This document shows, piece by piece, positions 18,983 to 33,900 of a stretch of DNA of 64,000 nucleotides (the first letter of the stretch is position 1; each line of letters starts with the position of its first letter). The notes beneath the pieces were generated by a model, which searched no databases, was not told where the DNA came from, and saw nothing but the letters and a program-made list of their open reading frames with translations. A program made the position numbers and the translations under genes. Source of the DNA: Vitellaria paradoxa (Eukaryota; Streptophyta; Magnoliopsida; Ericales; Sapotaceae). The DNA is taken from positions 45,033,084 through 45,097,083 of the forward strand of contig CM034237.1 of assembly GCA_019916065.1 (NCBI GenBank), in the 5' to 3' direction.

Positions 18983-20182
18983 CTACATGCAAACACACCA
19001 TATCACACATAGCAAGCCATAACAAATATTGAGATCCTCTAATATAAATCAAATCCACCAAATTTTGTTGCCATGACCACAATGAAAGAAAACCTAATAA
19101 TAATTCTTTCCGGAATACTGCCAGATTGAATGGATCTAAAAGGACAAGCATATCATCACTAGGAAATTTTTATCAAAAGTATTTAAGTTCCATTATAAAT
19201 TCAGATTTCAATAAATTCCTTTGTTTACAAATTACCATTGATAAGAATTATCTTCAGATCAGAACATAAGAAGACATATTGCCAAATATCCACGAATTTG
19301 AATAAGAGAGAGAGAGAAGAGAGAGAGGGAGAGACGGCTTCAAATGATTGGGAGCCACAGTGATGAATTTATGTCTAAAATATTCTGCTCATAATCCCAA
19401 GTTGATTGACAAACATATGGACCAAAAATACACATTTAGAGAAGAATACTGCAGAATCAAATAGATCCACAAAAATTGTACATACAAACAAAAATTATAT
19501 AAAAACCTCTAAACTAGCCAATGAGAAGAATGTTTATCGCTAGCAAAGGCTTTCTTAGAAGGGATCTACTAATCTAGCCAGGGAACGCGCAAAAGGAGAG
19601 AAAGGGGAATAGAGAAAAGATTTTCCTTCATTACCACTCCACCGATGCCATCACATATAGGAGAGAGAAAACAAAACAAAACGAAAGTAAATCTAGCAAA
19701 AAGCTTATCAGACCAAATGGATCTGCAGCAAGGGCATATACAATGACCCAGATAAATTCAGCAATGACAGTGTTAAGCTTTACGAATTCAGATTTCGATA
19801 TATTGTTCATTTAAATAAGTAACACAAGTCAAAACTTGTCGAGAACACAATCTTCAGGTCAGAGCATGGAAACACAACAACCAAATCGTAAATCCGCCGT
19901 GAATAGACTCAGATCAAATCAAATGTCCCTCAACAGCAGCGAATTCAAAGAAAAATTCGAAACCTCTCAGGAAACGGAAATAATATGGACAAATTCACAT
20001 CCAACAAGTATCCAATAACCCTGATTCGATCATTAAAGAGCCTCAGTTCAGGGATGAAACCGATCAAAAACAGGTTTAAGAACACCAGAAAGATTTCTCA
20101 AGAACGCGTCGAATTTGTATAAAATACATAACGATTGAGAAAATAATCGAAGGGGGCCTCGGTATTAAAGGTGTGATCTTAC

Positions 20183-20400
20183 CTGCGGGCAACTCTTGCG
20201 GAGGGATCTAGCGAGAGAAAATTCGAAAAGGAGACAGAAGAGAGAAAAGCCTGAAATGAACGCACAAACTTCAAAACGAGTGGTAAGAAACGACAAGGAG
20301 AGACGATAAATAAAGAGGGACCTCCTGGTTCCGAACTGCCATTCGATTTTTGATGGAATAACGAAAACGCCCCTGCATTGGAGATGGACGGTGCGTTCTC
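20183..20400 (-). other. ARF1 leader exon (5' UTR)
   Basis: On the minus strand a CT-rich leader ends in GCCCGCAG followed by GTAAGATC, a strong donor. It pairs with the acceptor at 18,983. A 5' UTR intron is common in plant ARF genes. The transcription start is estimated only from where CT-rich leader-like sequence begins, so the upstream limit is approximate. Confidence 0.6.
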
Positions 20401-20582
20401 GGCCGCTCGTTTTATGAATTCTTACGTTGCCCGATGCAACCAGCTCTTGCCACGTCATCAGTTTGCTTCGCTGGTTTGATATGGCCTTTAAAAATTTATT
20501 AGGCTTTCAGGTGATGCCGGTTATGCGTGAATTCAAACGGGGCGTTTGGTGATAAATAATAGCTGCGTTTGGCCAATCAAAA

Positions 20583-20668
20583 AAGTGAGATAAAATGAGA
20601 TAAAATATAATTTAAAAAAATTTAAAGTGAGATAAAATGAGATAAAATATAATTTAAAAAAATTTTTA
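20583..20668 (+). repeat. Tandem repeat related to the GTGAGATAAA MITE family
   Basis: A unit of about 42 bp starting AGTGAGATAAAATGAGATAA and ending in TTTAAAAAAATTT occurs twice in tandem. The GTGAGATAAA motif is shared with the MITEs at 2,627 and 30,998, so this is probably a diverged or internally duplicated copy. Its own termini are not resolved. Confidence 0.6.
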
Positions 20669-20721
20669 GTATTTGGTATATATAGTTAAATTTTTTTTTA
20701 AAAAAAATAAATAGTAAGATT

Positions 20722-20881
20722 TCGTTCCGACAGATTAGATTTTCGTTTGGACATATTCAAAATTTTACGCAGTCATAATTTTTTTACACTATAATCCGTC
20801 CAAACGAATTGTAGAAATCATTTGGACGAAAGTTGGCGTTGCGATTCCGTCATAACAGTTTCTACAATCCGTCGGAACGGT
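20722..20881. mobile_element. Short inverted-repeat element
   Basis: The left end TCGTTCCGACAGATTA is mirrored by the right end AATCCGTCGGAACGGT. Internal motifs (GTTTGGAC and GTCCAAAC) are also inverted. It is about 160 bp, non-coding and MITE-like. No clear target duplication was identified. Confidence 0.5.
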
Positions 20882-23764
20882 TTTAAAAATGCCACAAAAA
20901 ATAGTCAAATGGGTGTCATTCTGTAACTTAGGAGTCTATGGTGAAAATGACGAAAAAATTTTTGTTATTTGATTAATCAAATTCTAGTTATCGACTTTTT
21001 TTGAGAAAGATATTAAATATTTTTTTAATTTTAAGAAGGCAAGAATGTGTAAAATTTTATAGAGATTTTTAAAATTTTTCATCAATTTTTTATGCACCAA
21101 ACACAGCAAAAAAATTAAAAAAAAGAAAAAAAAAAAGAAAAAATGTATGCGATAGGCATTTATTTAAAAATTTTGGTCATACGTGTTCGAAAGTAATTTT
21201 ACCTACCCGTTTGGACAATTTTGGTTAACTAAGTGATTTGAATAATTTTGGTTATAAAAAATTATTAGAAAATTGATCAAAGTTGAAAAAATTAATAAAA
21301 ATTAGTAGACATATGAAAAATTTGGAATTTAAAATTTAAAAATAAATTAAAAAATAAAAATTTATAAAAATTGATAAAAATAGGACATCATGCGCCCTAT
21401 AAAATAAAATTGACAAATTAGTCATATCCCCATTTCAGTGTTTGGTGAAGAAGAGAATATATATAACCAAAACAAATACCGATGTTTTGGCACATTTGGC
21501 ATGTTGTTGAAATTGAAGTGATAAATATTATTAGAATTATTATTAATTTTTTACATTTTGCATATATCACTTTCATCAAAGTTAATATTTGATCTTTTAA
21601 AAATACTCACCCAACTAAATTTTCATAAAATATATTTATAGATAACATTTAACACTCTATATCAAATGTTCCTTTTAATGAGAAAATTTTTAATATTTAA
21701 AAATGTTAAATAAATTGTTATTCTACGATAAAAAGTTACTTAAAAATGTCGGATAAAATGTTTTCATACTACAAATGAATCAAGTGAAGCATAATTATTT
21801 CTTCCATTTTAGTTTGAAAACTTTATCAAGCAAAATGTGTTTAGATTTGATTTATTAACTTTTTAATTTGACATAAATTTAAATTAAATTAATTTCAAAT
21901 AAATCTTAAAAAATAAACAAGATTCAACTTCGCATTTAAATTTAGCTTAATTTTGTAAGAGTCAACCTTAATTATTTTTTAAAGAATCGAGTTTAACTTA
22001 TTTGATTCATTACCCTGAACAAATTTATTTTAATAATAAATCATTTAAAAATAGTTTTGTCAACTTAGAGAAGTCATCTTATTTTTACCTTCTTTTTCAT
22101 CTAAAAAGATTTCTATTTTACTGTAATTTAATATTTTTTTACTTCTAATAATTTTTAAACATATTATTCACATTTAAAAAATTAAAAATAAATAACACGT
22201 ATAGATGTATGTCTAAATATATCAAAAGTCAAAAAATTTTGAATCATTTAAGACAAGAAAATTAATGCCCAATTCGTATTGGAAGCAAAGAATTAACAAG
22301 TAAAGTAATAATTTAAATTATATTTATTTAAAATTAAATTTATATAATAAAACATGATGATTTTTAAAAATACATCTCTCACAAATTAAATCACAAATTA
22401 AAATCGAACGGTTAAGAATTATTTTCTCTTTCATTTAACGATTGAGATCATTTTTATATTTTTAACTTCTTACTCAATTCTTATTTTTAGTAAATCCCAC
22501 TATCATCTATTTCACGAAACGGTTTGGCTATTTTAAATTTTACTATATTTTAAGAGTTGAGATCATGTACAAATTAAAACTGTCAATTTAAATTCTAACC
22601 AATTATGATTTCTAAAAGTTGAACTTTTATTTATTTTTTTTTATGATGCTTATCAAAACTTAGTTAAAGAGAGAGACACCAAAACACGTCCTATCTCTTA
22701 GAGCATAAAGTTTTTAAAAAAAAATTAAAACTCATAAATTATCATAATTTTTTCGATTTAAATTTTTTGTCTAAAACTTCAATCGTAATATTAATTTTGT
22801 TGAGAGTACTATAAGTATTGGTTATTACTACTATATTTATATCGAACTAAAAATAATAAGTTATCCAAACAAGGGGAATGACAAAGTTACCCTTACTTCC
22901 TTTCGTTAGATTTTATTTTTAACCAAACAAATACAAGTTATCAGCCCCTCCCTTCCCTCAATTCTTCCTTCTCTTTCTTTCCCAACTAATCTTTCCCTTT
23001 ACTTTCCCTCCCCTCCATCCAAACGGAGGCTAAGAGAGTGGTAAATAAAGTTAATGCTTCATTGATTATGTAGGTAAAAACAAAAATAGGTGTCCCTTTC
23101 ATGTACTACGCATTTGATTATTCCACGACCATCGTCGGCCATGGCGACCGATAGTCCACACATTAACCACACACCGCATTTTTACGCGAAATCAAGTCCA
23201 TATTTGAAGCACCTCATGCCCAGAAACAAACATATGCTTTCTCAAAGAGGGGAAAAGAAAATAGGAGATCGAAAAATATTAGAATTTACTTAATCTAAAA
23301 ATAAATTACAAGAATATTGACGTAATTAAAAGGCATAAATATCTGTTCTCACTCACAGCTTTGCTTCTTCCAAAGATAACTTCAATCCTTGCGAGGTCTT
23401 CCAGAGAGTTTGATCTGAACAAACAAAAATGAACAAATGGAAGTCAATTGATAGCGGACAAAGTTAAAACATCTAAAGAGAAGTTCCTCTCTAGGGATCC
23501 ACAGCCGATGGCTGTTGAGAGGTTTTAGAATAAGCGAGACTAACACAGACCACGTGTATTGTGAATTTAATAAAACTAAAATACGAATGAGGACATAATG
23601 AAAATTAAAGATCAAAGACTGCCAAAAAATGATCATTTTCAATAACTTAGATCAATTATTCATGCAAATAAAGAGATTCTAGAGGTTGTTATCAATAGAA
23701 TTCAAATTAGGTAGTTAAAACACAAAGTGTCTCTCAAGTGTTTTATGTGAATATAGTACTTACT

Positions 23765-24182
23765 GAAAGAAAAATTTTATAGGATGGTTATATCAAACTA
23801 TATAATTTATGCAATAAAATTTTGAGCCATTGAGAAGCAACACTCCCATAAGATGAGTATAAAGAAAATGAAGATACTAAAATAAATGTATAGTAATACA
23901 AGAAAAGATAAGATAAGAAATGAATATATCTAAAAGAAAGTTGAAGTAGTATCGATAAAAGAGAAGTTGATAAAAAGTCATTTAAAATAGTTTGGTCGCG
24001 TTTAACATAGACCTAGGGATGCACATGTATAGAAGAGCAAGTCAATCCAATTAGCAAGGATAAAAAGGAAAAAAGGTAGATTTGATATTATATAGATTGA
24101 TATTGCAACAATCAAATTTCATATAACCTTAAAGAAAACATAACACATGACAAACATGAATTTCAAAAAAAAAAAAAAAAAA
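23765..24182 (+). mobile_element. RTE-type LINE 3' fragment with poly(A)
   Basis: Broken frames match the C-terminal end of plant RTE reverse transcriptases. FYRMVISNYIIYAIKF is followed by AIEKQHSHKMSIKKMKILK, then NTRKDKIRNEYI and a KKSFKIVWSRLT stretch. The family equivalents include FYRT-RPA-LYG, MR-LRWM and RLRWFGHV. Several stops interrupt it, and a poly(A) run ends it at about 24,182. It is a 5'-truncated, dead copy downstream of VPS34. Confidence 0.75.
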
Positions 24183-24964
24183 AAATCATCCTATTAACCT
24201 TAATTATTTTGAAACCAAGGTTTTGTTGAGTTGAATTGAGACTCGTCTCTACTGAAAAATTAGCGTCAGAACAGCGGTTTAAGAATTTCTTTAAAACTCT
24301 GGCAGTTGCTAATTATTTTTATGAATATTTCCTAATTTATTATATGAATTGTTAAGCATAAAATACTTGGATGTGTGCCAAAACCGTTTTTGGTAAAATA
24401 GTTTTTTATTTTCTTTTCTTTTTTTTTTTTTAAACAGTGCATTTTCATGTTGGCATGTGATTACATTGTCATGTTACATGAGTTAACCAAACACAACCTG
24501 TTTACTAAACGAGTTGTGTGTGTCATGTTGTGTTACTCATATAATAAGCAAGTTGTATTATTGTTGAGCGCCTTGACACAAATAACAATTATGTCGTGTT
24601 TGGGTTGACAGATTTAATCTAATACTCAAGCTTAGCATGACGTGATTTCCACCCTTAATTTTAGCCAAAATTGCAAGTAAGGACGGAGCTATGTGGGGAT
24701 TATGAAGGCCTTGGCACCCTCATGATTGCCAGATTACTATCAATGCCATATATTTTTTAGTTAAAAAATTTTAAATATAGGTAGTTGACTCACCTTGTTA
24801 AAATTCATTGTAATTATTGTACTTTTGGGAAGTTTAGGCATTTTGAACCCCTCATCTAGCACTCCTAGCTCCATCTCTGATTGGAAGACATAACTTTCCC
24901 AATACAAACACAGCTGAGATATTATAAAGCCACTTACGGAGACATAAACTACTCATTTTGTGTA
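24183..24964. other. VPS34 3' flank
   Basis: This includes the probable VPS34 3' UTR on the minus strand, just below 24,965. No other feature was recognised apart from a T-rich run near 24,410-24,433. Confidence 0.4.
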
Positions 24965-27900
24965 TCAACGCCAATACTGGGCCCATCGATGAATGGTCTC
25001 AACCATTTGAGGGAACAAAGCACTGACACTCTCGTTGATGAGATCCTGGAAAAAATGTATGCATTCCTCGTCGTCCAAGTCTAGCCGAAACTTCTCTTGA
25101 AGCTATAAGCATCATCACAAGCTTGGTCATAGAGAAATTAACGGAAACTAAAGAAAAGAAAAGATAAAAAAAATGTAAAAGGAAAGGGGAAAATGGCAAT
25201 GAGAACAAGTCACCTTAAGAATGCCTTTTTCAGGATCAGAAGCTATGTCAGGTATATTGGAACCCGCCATTAGATGGAATAAATTCAATATTAAGTTACT
25301 GGATTTTCGGAGGATGTTGTATGCCTCACAACAGTAGGACTTGAACCTCGTGTAATATTGACTGCAGCGAGAGAGTTTTCACTATAGAACATCAAAAGAT
25401 CTGATGGCACCTTGAACACAACACATAAAATAACTGAAGTGCTAAAGAAGTAGCACAAAACATTGGAAATACCTTTCTGCTCCACCCATGGCCTCGACCA
25501 TTTCTTTGCAAAGCTTCATTGGTGGTGGAAATGGCTTTGGATCTCGACCCAAAATAAAACCAAAATCAACATGGAAAAGGCGTCCATCATCTCTAAGGAG
25601 AAGATTATCAAGATGCCTAAAGACCAAGAATATTAATGGATTAAGAACTGCAATAAAATTTAACAAATGATAAATAGATACATTAAGATGACATGCAAGT
25701 TGTCAAGGAAAATAGACAATCAAAGAAAACTATTCAAAAGATGGACCTTAACAATAAATGTCTTTATTTAACATAGGCATTACCTTGCGTGAACAATAAA
25801 AAAAATAAAAATATATATATATAAAAATTGAACATGGAAGAAACAATGCCAAACCAAATTAACTGTTCAGCTGCAAGGTTAGTGATCAAAATAGAGAGGT
25901 GAGATACAAAAATACAATTCGTCTTAGGAATTACCTTGCAGGTGGAAGTTCATGGTTGTTTTTTCTTTGATTGGGGCTGTAAACTGGGGTAAATTGTCTA
26001 ACTTACGTACTAATTTAATTGTGCGGACAAATATCAGTTTTTGTCATTAAATAACCTCGTAAATGTGTCAAGATCTGAACCAGAATAATATATATGTTCA
26101 AATGAGTCCAACTAAATACTGAAAACAGATGATCCAACTAGGCATGGAAAAACTTAAAAGCTCCAAATTTCGCATTTTTAGATAAAATTCATAATTGGTG
26201 ATCCATACTAGTTCCAAACTGCATGAGGAATAACCAAGACATCAAAGAACATGTCTTTAGCCTTTTAGGACTCCCCATGGAATAAGAATTTAAAACACCC
26301 AGTGGGATCATGCCCACAACATAATCATTTCAGGTCTTTTTCTCTTTATTACAAGTAAATGAAGGCACTGCTAGTGCAATCCACGTGTCAGAATCTCCCC
26401 TGTCCACTTGTTGGCCTAGTGAGGCAAAACCTTAACTCAGTCCTCTTGAAAGAGCTCCCAACACCGTGTGCAACATGCCTCACCAATTAGGTTTCGCTTG
26501 AGCCAACCACCACACCCATCCCTCACAAACACCTCACTGAAGAGCCAGCAAGGTCACCTCACCAACAGGACCATACAAGATGACAACAGACTACAGGCAA
26601 TTGCAAGGGTTCATCAAGCTGTCAAGACCTCACTCCAGGGGACTGCACCTTGGCCATCTAAAACAAAGAGACCCTTTATGCATTGGATGCACCTGACCAA
26701 GCAATTAATAATCCCCCAATCACCAAAGGGACGCAAACCTCCTCGTTAGACAGCAACCTCTGCCATCAAGTATTTGGGATTGGCTAGGGCTACTCTGCTG
26801 GCAGAGATTCTCCAAACATTCTCCCATTTCACCCCCCCCTCCATCGTCAGCCAACCTTTAGGTCACCAAGCTGTTGACTTAGCCCAAAAACATAAAACAT
26901 CCCTAATAAGTACCAGAGTTCCTACCAACCTCCAAACCTTCTCTCTCTAGAACCACCCACCATGCTCTATCTTTTGGACACTTGTTCTTCCTCTCGCCCC
27001 CCAGGTGGCTTGCCAAATTAGCATAGAGTGTGGCACTCACCAACAGATCCTTCACAAGCCTCTCTCCTGCACATTCATAAAGCTAGTGTGTTTGGCACAT
27101 ACCCCTTCCCTTCTCCCCTTCCCAAAAATTATCAGTAAATCTAAATAGCCAAGGCATTTTTACAATTGCACACAATTCCAGCATAACGATGAATCACCTG
27201 TCTCCAATGCCCAATATGTATGTGATGACTGAATAGCCAGCACAGCTTTTTATAAATGTCTCAAGACAGGTAGCTGTAATCCCAAATGGTCCATCCTCAT
27301 CCGGGTGAAACTTCTGCAAATAGCTTGTAATAGTCCGGTGCTCCGAGAGAATCTGGAATTGATGGCAACAGTATTTGTTAATCCACAGTCACAATCCAAA
27401 CGGAAATTATAGTTGTTACAATTCTAGAACCATGAACCGGGGACTTAAATCCTTTGAAAGATCGGCAATTCATTTCTTGGCTATTTCACATTACACAAAA
27501 AAGGGATAGTAGATAAACAAAGTTTGTTACAAACAATGTTATGATAGAATTAAATTTTAATCTAATAACTAAACCGATTTAAAATGATATATATCACGAA
27601 CTCCTTGAAGAATCCATATCCTATTTTTTCAGAATTTGCCATGTCAATGCATCTGTATTGTGTTATACCTATATCTAGCCTCACAGGGCATACACAAATC
27701 TACGAACTCACAACACTTCGCAACCAAAGGTTCCTATTGAGTATTGACCAATCCACAAGCTATCTTGCCCTTTCATGTCAAGTAGAAACCTTCTCCAAAA
27801 AATAGCTAAACAGTTTTGTCTGACCAATTTAGGAACCCATATGAAACTCTACACCAGATTAACCACGGTTTCAATAGATGTAGGGAAATTGAGTTAATTT

Positions 27901-30900
27901 CATCCTTGCAGTTTTAATTCCTCTCATTTATTTTATAATTTGTGCAACAAAAATTTATATAATAAATTTTTAAATGGAAGTTCACTCATTTTTTCAGCAC
28001 TGAAATAACATTTTCTTTGCCTCCATACTTGTCAACAAGATTGAAAAAAAAAAAAAAAGATGTGAAGCTTTAGGTGACAAGCATAGTTTAAGCAAAATAT
28101 AAACTGTAAGAAAGCTTCAAAAGCAATCATATATATTTATAAATATAAGCGAAAGTTCAACATTTTAAATGAGAAACTTGCAAATCTCTTGCAAATATAT
28201 AACAATAAATAATCCTTATAATAATTACAGAAATTTTGACTGTCGCAGCATTTATACATAATATCTATAGCATAGAAAAAATAAATTGAATGTCATGTCA
28301 TCCTTGAAAACATGAGGCCATAAAACTGGGATACTTAACCTTAAAATTTCAAAATTTGGGAAAGCAAAATAACAACAATCACCATTTTGAAGGATTACAT
28401 GAATATCAACTGAGTTAAATATCAAATAGCCTAACCAGTCAATATTAGGATAACAACCATACTACTATTAATGAGAGCCATTCAAGTGGTAATTGTAAGC
28501 TGTGATAGATGTTTACAATGTCACTAAGCATATTATACCTGTGCTAAAGAACTGGAAGGAATAAGCTCTAGCATGCCTTCATCATGTCCAGTTGCCAGTA
28601 CTCTATATGGAGTCAAGTGCAGATCAAGATTCTCTAGTTTAAGCAAGCGATCCATAAGCGATACCATTTGAATAACCTACAGGAACCACATATCAATATC
28701 TAGCATCAGTTGATCACAATCCCTCCCTCTCTTTTGCCTGTTTGCATGTCAGAGAGGGGAGGAAGAAAAGAGCTACATCTACAGAACAAACCACTTAATC
28801 TACCAACTGGTCCTGCCGAAGATCGTCTCCTTTCTTAAACATGACTTTGCATCTACCGCCATTTTGTGTACTAAAAGTCAGTCGCAAGGGATGCAATGCA
28901 CTTTTAAAAATTGACGATTCTGATGGAATGATTCCTGTAATTAGGACACCCGGAGCCAAAGGTGACCGTATTGGCTGAAGATATAAGAGACAAAGACATT
29001 CAATATTATTTACAATAGAAGGAGATATAACTAATATCACATGCATGGTATGGAAAACAAGTAAATAAGAAACAGAAATTCATCCGGTAATATGATCAAC
29101 AGAAAAGGAACAATATAACTAGGAAATACCTCCTCAAAATAAGTAAGCTCGCTGAGAAGACCAGTAAGAAGCTGCCTAAGCTTTTCAATCTTCTTCTGGG
29201 TTCCACCCCGTACATTTCTTACATCTCTCATTATGGAGCACAACTGAGCAGTCAGATCAGTCTGGCGCACCAAACTCTGCCACAACTTATATCTGTCTTC
29301 ATCTCCAGCACCTGCTCCCAACTGTTAAAAAGTGCACAGTTGATCACTGAACTGCAGGGAATATTCGATCAAACATTTTACCTTTTTTTTTTTTTTTTGT
29401 TGCAGACTGTGTGTATTTTTTAGTTATTTATTTATTTATTTATTTTTGGGGGGGGGGGGGGAGGAAGAAAGATGATGCATGCAGTCATTATCTTGTAACC
29501 AAATATTATGATGCATGCAGTCATTATCTTGTAACCAAATAATATTTTTCCATAAAATGCTGCAAATCAGCCACAATAATAGCAATTTCCTTCTCTATGA
29601 TCACAATGATGTACCAAACTAGTTAATCAAATCTGCTACTTATATATGCCATGTACAAAACACACATTCCACACTTCAGTTAGCTTCCTAATCTGTTTAG
29701 ATAACACCTGCCTCATAGAATTTATAGAAGGCATGCCATATTTTTGCATTGGAAAGAATATATAAATATTTGAAGTCAGTCCACGGAGGGAAAAAAAGCT
29801 TCAACTTTATCAAAGACAGAGAAAATCACATTTCAAAATAGTCTGGATATATGAGTGGCATCATATGATAAACAAAATCAAATTCAAAATTGACGAGGCA
29901 ATGGAAAAAGTGGATCCCACACCTTCATCATGTTTTCTTCCAGAATGTCATAGGCACAGTAATAACGTTTTGCATATGCAGGATCATTAAGTTCAACTGC
30001 AACATACCACCTGAGAAAGCTAGCCAACTCAACATTGCGTAATGCTGTCAAAATCCAAAAAGAATTTCAGATTGGCACCATAGATTAGCCGCAAAAACAC
30101 AACCAAAATTTGGCAATCAAATGTTATTTAATGTAGGTTACAGAAAGCATACAGCGTTCCACAAGGAAATGAGAAAGACGAGATTTATCAGAGCGCTCAA
30201 AACGAAGAGCTTGAACTAGTTGGAGTAGGTAACATTGAAGCTCCTCATCATCAGCTCTTTCCAGAACACTGACAGCATGGGCACGAACCTATAAAGAAGG
30301 CATGTTATAGTCGAACATGGGACTAGAATTTATCCACAGCATTAAAAATGTATTGTAAATGCATTTGCAGATGCATAAGGCACTTTTGAGACATTGTAAA
30401 GCTCAATGAGGAGTACAATTTTCATTGTCAATACATCGTCTTCCCTCATCCAACAAAGGAATGGCTCATTGACTTCCCAACAATAAATATGGATATAAGA
30501 AGTGGCTTCAGCTTTTGTAAATATCAGTGGCCATGACTCTAGACATGAAAGACAATAGAATGGCATCACATTCGAATGTATTGGGTTAAATCAAAATGAA
30601 GGGTGATGCTTAGAACTATGGGAAAGAAGAAGATTGTCTTGGAAACAACAGTCAGTCTTTTCTACATGATTCTGTGAAAAGAATCTGATCTTTAACTAAA
30701 ATAAATGGTGAATAATACACGTTCCATGCAATTATGCACACACACATCTATATATTGGAAAGATGTCCTGTACTGCTATGCAAGGAAGAAAATCTTAAAG
30801 GCCAATACTCAATGCAATGATAAAAGTTGACTCCACCAAAAGGTCAGATCAGCAGTCAAGACACGTCACCCAAATTGGTGGAGAAAACACCAGGTAATGG

Positions 30901-33900
30901 CTAATTTTCCAATGCCAAAGGTGAATACCACTCTTTTCCTTGCCACCATTGTTACAGAATATCAGCCAATTGTGTCTCTTTGCTGATTGATTATTTAGGG
31001 TGCATTTGGAGTGACAAAAGTGAGACAAAGTGAGATAATTTAAGATAATTTGTGAGTTTGTAATTCGTGCAGTGAGATAAAAAGTGAATAAGTTTTAGAG
31101 ATTTTCAGAAATTTTCAATGTTTTTCAATGCACCATATGCACCCTTAGTTGAGATATGATGCCAGTCCATCCTCCGCACATACAATCATGAACACGTGTA
31201 TGCAAACATATAAATATAGTACTGACCTCTTCACTTTCAAAAACAGGAGAAAGAAGCTCCAATGCATCATAAACATCAATTGTTGCCCACCTGCCCATCA
31301 GTTCTATTGCCTGCTTTGCTTCCTGCAAACAAATGAGTATATTATCCTCAGAGTTGAATGGCATATTTAAAATCAATGAAGCACCTGGAATTAAGGATAA
31401 AAGATAAACATCAAAATGGAAATCTGGAATGTACTCACTTCATTCCAAGAACCACAATTGAGAACAAGAAAAGTCTAGTGATTAGGATAAAATAATACCT
31501 ATTTGAGATTACATTTTCCTTCAATTTAATGTAATTTCATTGTTAAAATTATGTAGTTTGTTAAGTTTATTTGATATCGAGTTTTTGTTACAATTTGTAA
31601 GAAGTTTGGGCTTAAATGGAGTTTTAAGACTTAAACAAAGTTAATAAGCTAATGAAGGATGAAAGAGGCCCAAAGCAAGGCCTAAAAGCGCATGAAAGAG
31701 GCCCAAAAAGGAGCCCAAGGTGCTCAGTTGAGAGTTGAGACACGCATAAATGCATTAGGATGCCAGGCCAACAGTGGCTTTATTAGCATGCCAGCATAGG
31801 CAATGGGGAATTGATCAATTTTGATGAAACCTTAACTCTGTTTTTCTATTTTGAATACCCTAGAAGGCCTTACAACCTGATCTAGTTTTGTAAAGACTAA
31901 TCCTTCTCTAGTTCAGGTTGAGATATCAACCCACAAGAACTTCAGGTTGGGACATCACATCACAAGTTGGACAGCCAGCCATTCCAGTTCAAAATATGAT
32001 ACGACTTTTCACCTTCTTTGGCGGTTAATGGCTCATCAAATGGCATTCAAGAGCCCTCAAATCACCCATAAACTGATCTTCAAAGACCCTAAACTAGATA
32101 GAGGCTATAAATAGCACTGTATTTTCATACAAATATATATCGTCTTCTATTTTAGAGAGCTTATGATAAAATTTCTGCACTTTTTTAATACTGTTCCTGT
32201 TCTACATTCTAGTTTGTTTATATATATAAGAATGGCAATGGGGTTCTAAGCTCCCTAGGCCATAAGGTGACAAATAAGAGGTTGAATTTATGTCTATATT
32301 GATTCACTTTATTGTTATTAAATTGATTTGCTTTCTAGAAAAATATGAACATCTTGAAAGAGAGTTTATTCTACCATTCATAAGAACATTGTCTTGGCAT
32401 AGTAATAATTAACTTCCTCTTCACGTGTTCATATAAGTTATTAGTACGTTAAAAGCAAATCAATATTGAATAATTCCTAGCTAAGATTAATATTAGGGTG
32501 CTGAAAGTTTCTTGTTTTGTCACCAACAATCTAATGTTGGATTGATAGAACCTTAAATTCTTGTGCGCTTGAAAGTACACACCAAAGGCTATGAGCTAAC
32601 ATATAGTCATAAGGTAATTCTATAAACTTAACCATTTGGCAATAAGTTGAGATTGACAAACACCTCTTATTCATCAGCATCATCTACTTACAACTCATCC
32701 AGAACGAAGACTGGTTCAAGGTCACTTCCATTTTACAAGATAAATTCAATTTCAATTTCGTTTTTCAATTCAATTTGTTAACTCCTTAAATCAATTGGAA
32801 TCAAACCAAGAATTTTGAAGGAAAAAAATGAGTACATAAGAGTGAGTTTGGACCTAGTTAAACCATTACTATAGACTCAACCCGGTTATGCACAGGTTAA
32901 AAAAGCATTGGTCCATACTCAAAGGAGAGGTAGAATAATCCTCTCAGAAAATAAGCACCAAGAAGAGAACATGTGTCAATGCAACTTTCCAGATAGTCTA
33001 TGCAAAAGACAAAACAAGATAAATGAATAAACAAAAAGAGAAGTATAACCACAGAGAGAGGGAAGCCATTGACATAGTTTAGCACATATCAATGCCCCAA
33101 CTAAATCAATCAAAAACTGGTGCAAACACTATGATGTAGGATTGAAACTTGAAAGAATAAGAAAGAAGTAAAGAAGAAGAAGAAGAGATGAGGAGAAGGA
33201 GAGAGAGAAGAACAGCAGCCGTAGAGGAAGAAGCAATCAAAATAATGTAGAACCAAATAACTTAGCAAATAAATGAAGAAGAAGAAGAGAAGCTTAGAAG
33301 AAGAAGAAGAAGAAGAAGAAGAAAAGAAGTAGGGAAGAAGAAGAAGAAAAAGAAGAAGAAGAAGCAGCAGCAGGAAGAAGGAAAATTAATGTATTCAATA
33401 TTCATTCAACAATGACCTTGTTAACCATAATTAGGGTTTAAAAAATAAACTTCTAAAATTCATGGGCCGAAACACAAAAAGCCCCTAGTAAAATAAACTC
33501 AATATTAATAAGACTCAAAACAGATGGGTCCAAATAACCTCTAATAAATAAACTTAATATTGATAAAGTAAAAAACAAATAGGTCCAAAAAATAAATAAA
33601 ATAATAATATAAAAAAATAAATTTGCAGACTAATGTCCTCATCAACTCTTCCTAGGTTGAGAAGAACTCGACTCTGTCGAGTTGAAAACTTGTATACCAG
33701 TATCTGGTCGCATTTCACTTGAAAGGACATTTTCAGAGTTGAAGAAAAATGAAGTCCTCAACATTGAAATCAGGTGGGCACCATTGAAGAGGTGGAGGAA
33801 TTGGAACGGGTATGAAAACATCACCATAATTTGCAGACAATATTTGAGATCCAAAGTTGCCTCGACAAAATAACAAGTTCTCTACATTGTAAATTACTAC

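Larger units (their letters stand above)
20460..23300. other. AT-rich intergenic region between ARF1 and VPS34
   Basis: No gene is visible. The part from about 20,560 to 22,900 is extremely AT-rich, with repeat debris annotated separately. A C/T-rich patch near 22,930-23,020 ends in 'aaacggaggctaag', which resembles a MITE terminus, but no partner was found. Confidence 0.5.

Noticed and set aside
23382..23420. Possible short exon on the minus strand (SLEDLARIEVIFG) after an acceptor-like CAG
   Set aside because: No partner exon or known family motif was found, and the surrounding sequence is retroelement debris.
33180..33375. GAA/AAG-rich tract as a coding low-complexity protein
   Set aside because: It lies in an LTR and varies in length in the partner LTR at 46,230-46,430; it is a microsatellite-like tract.
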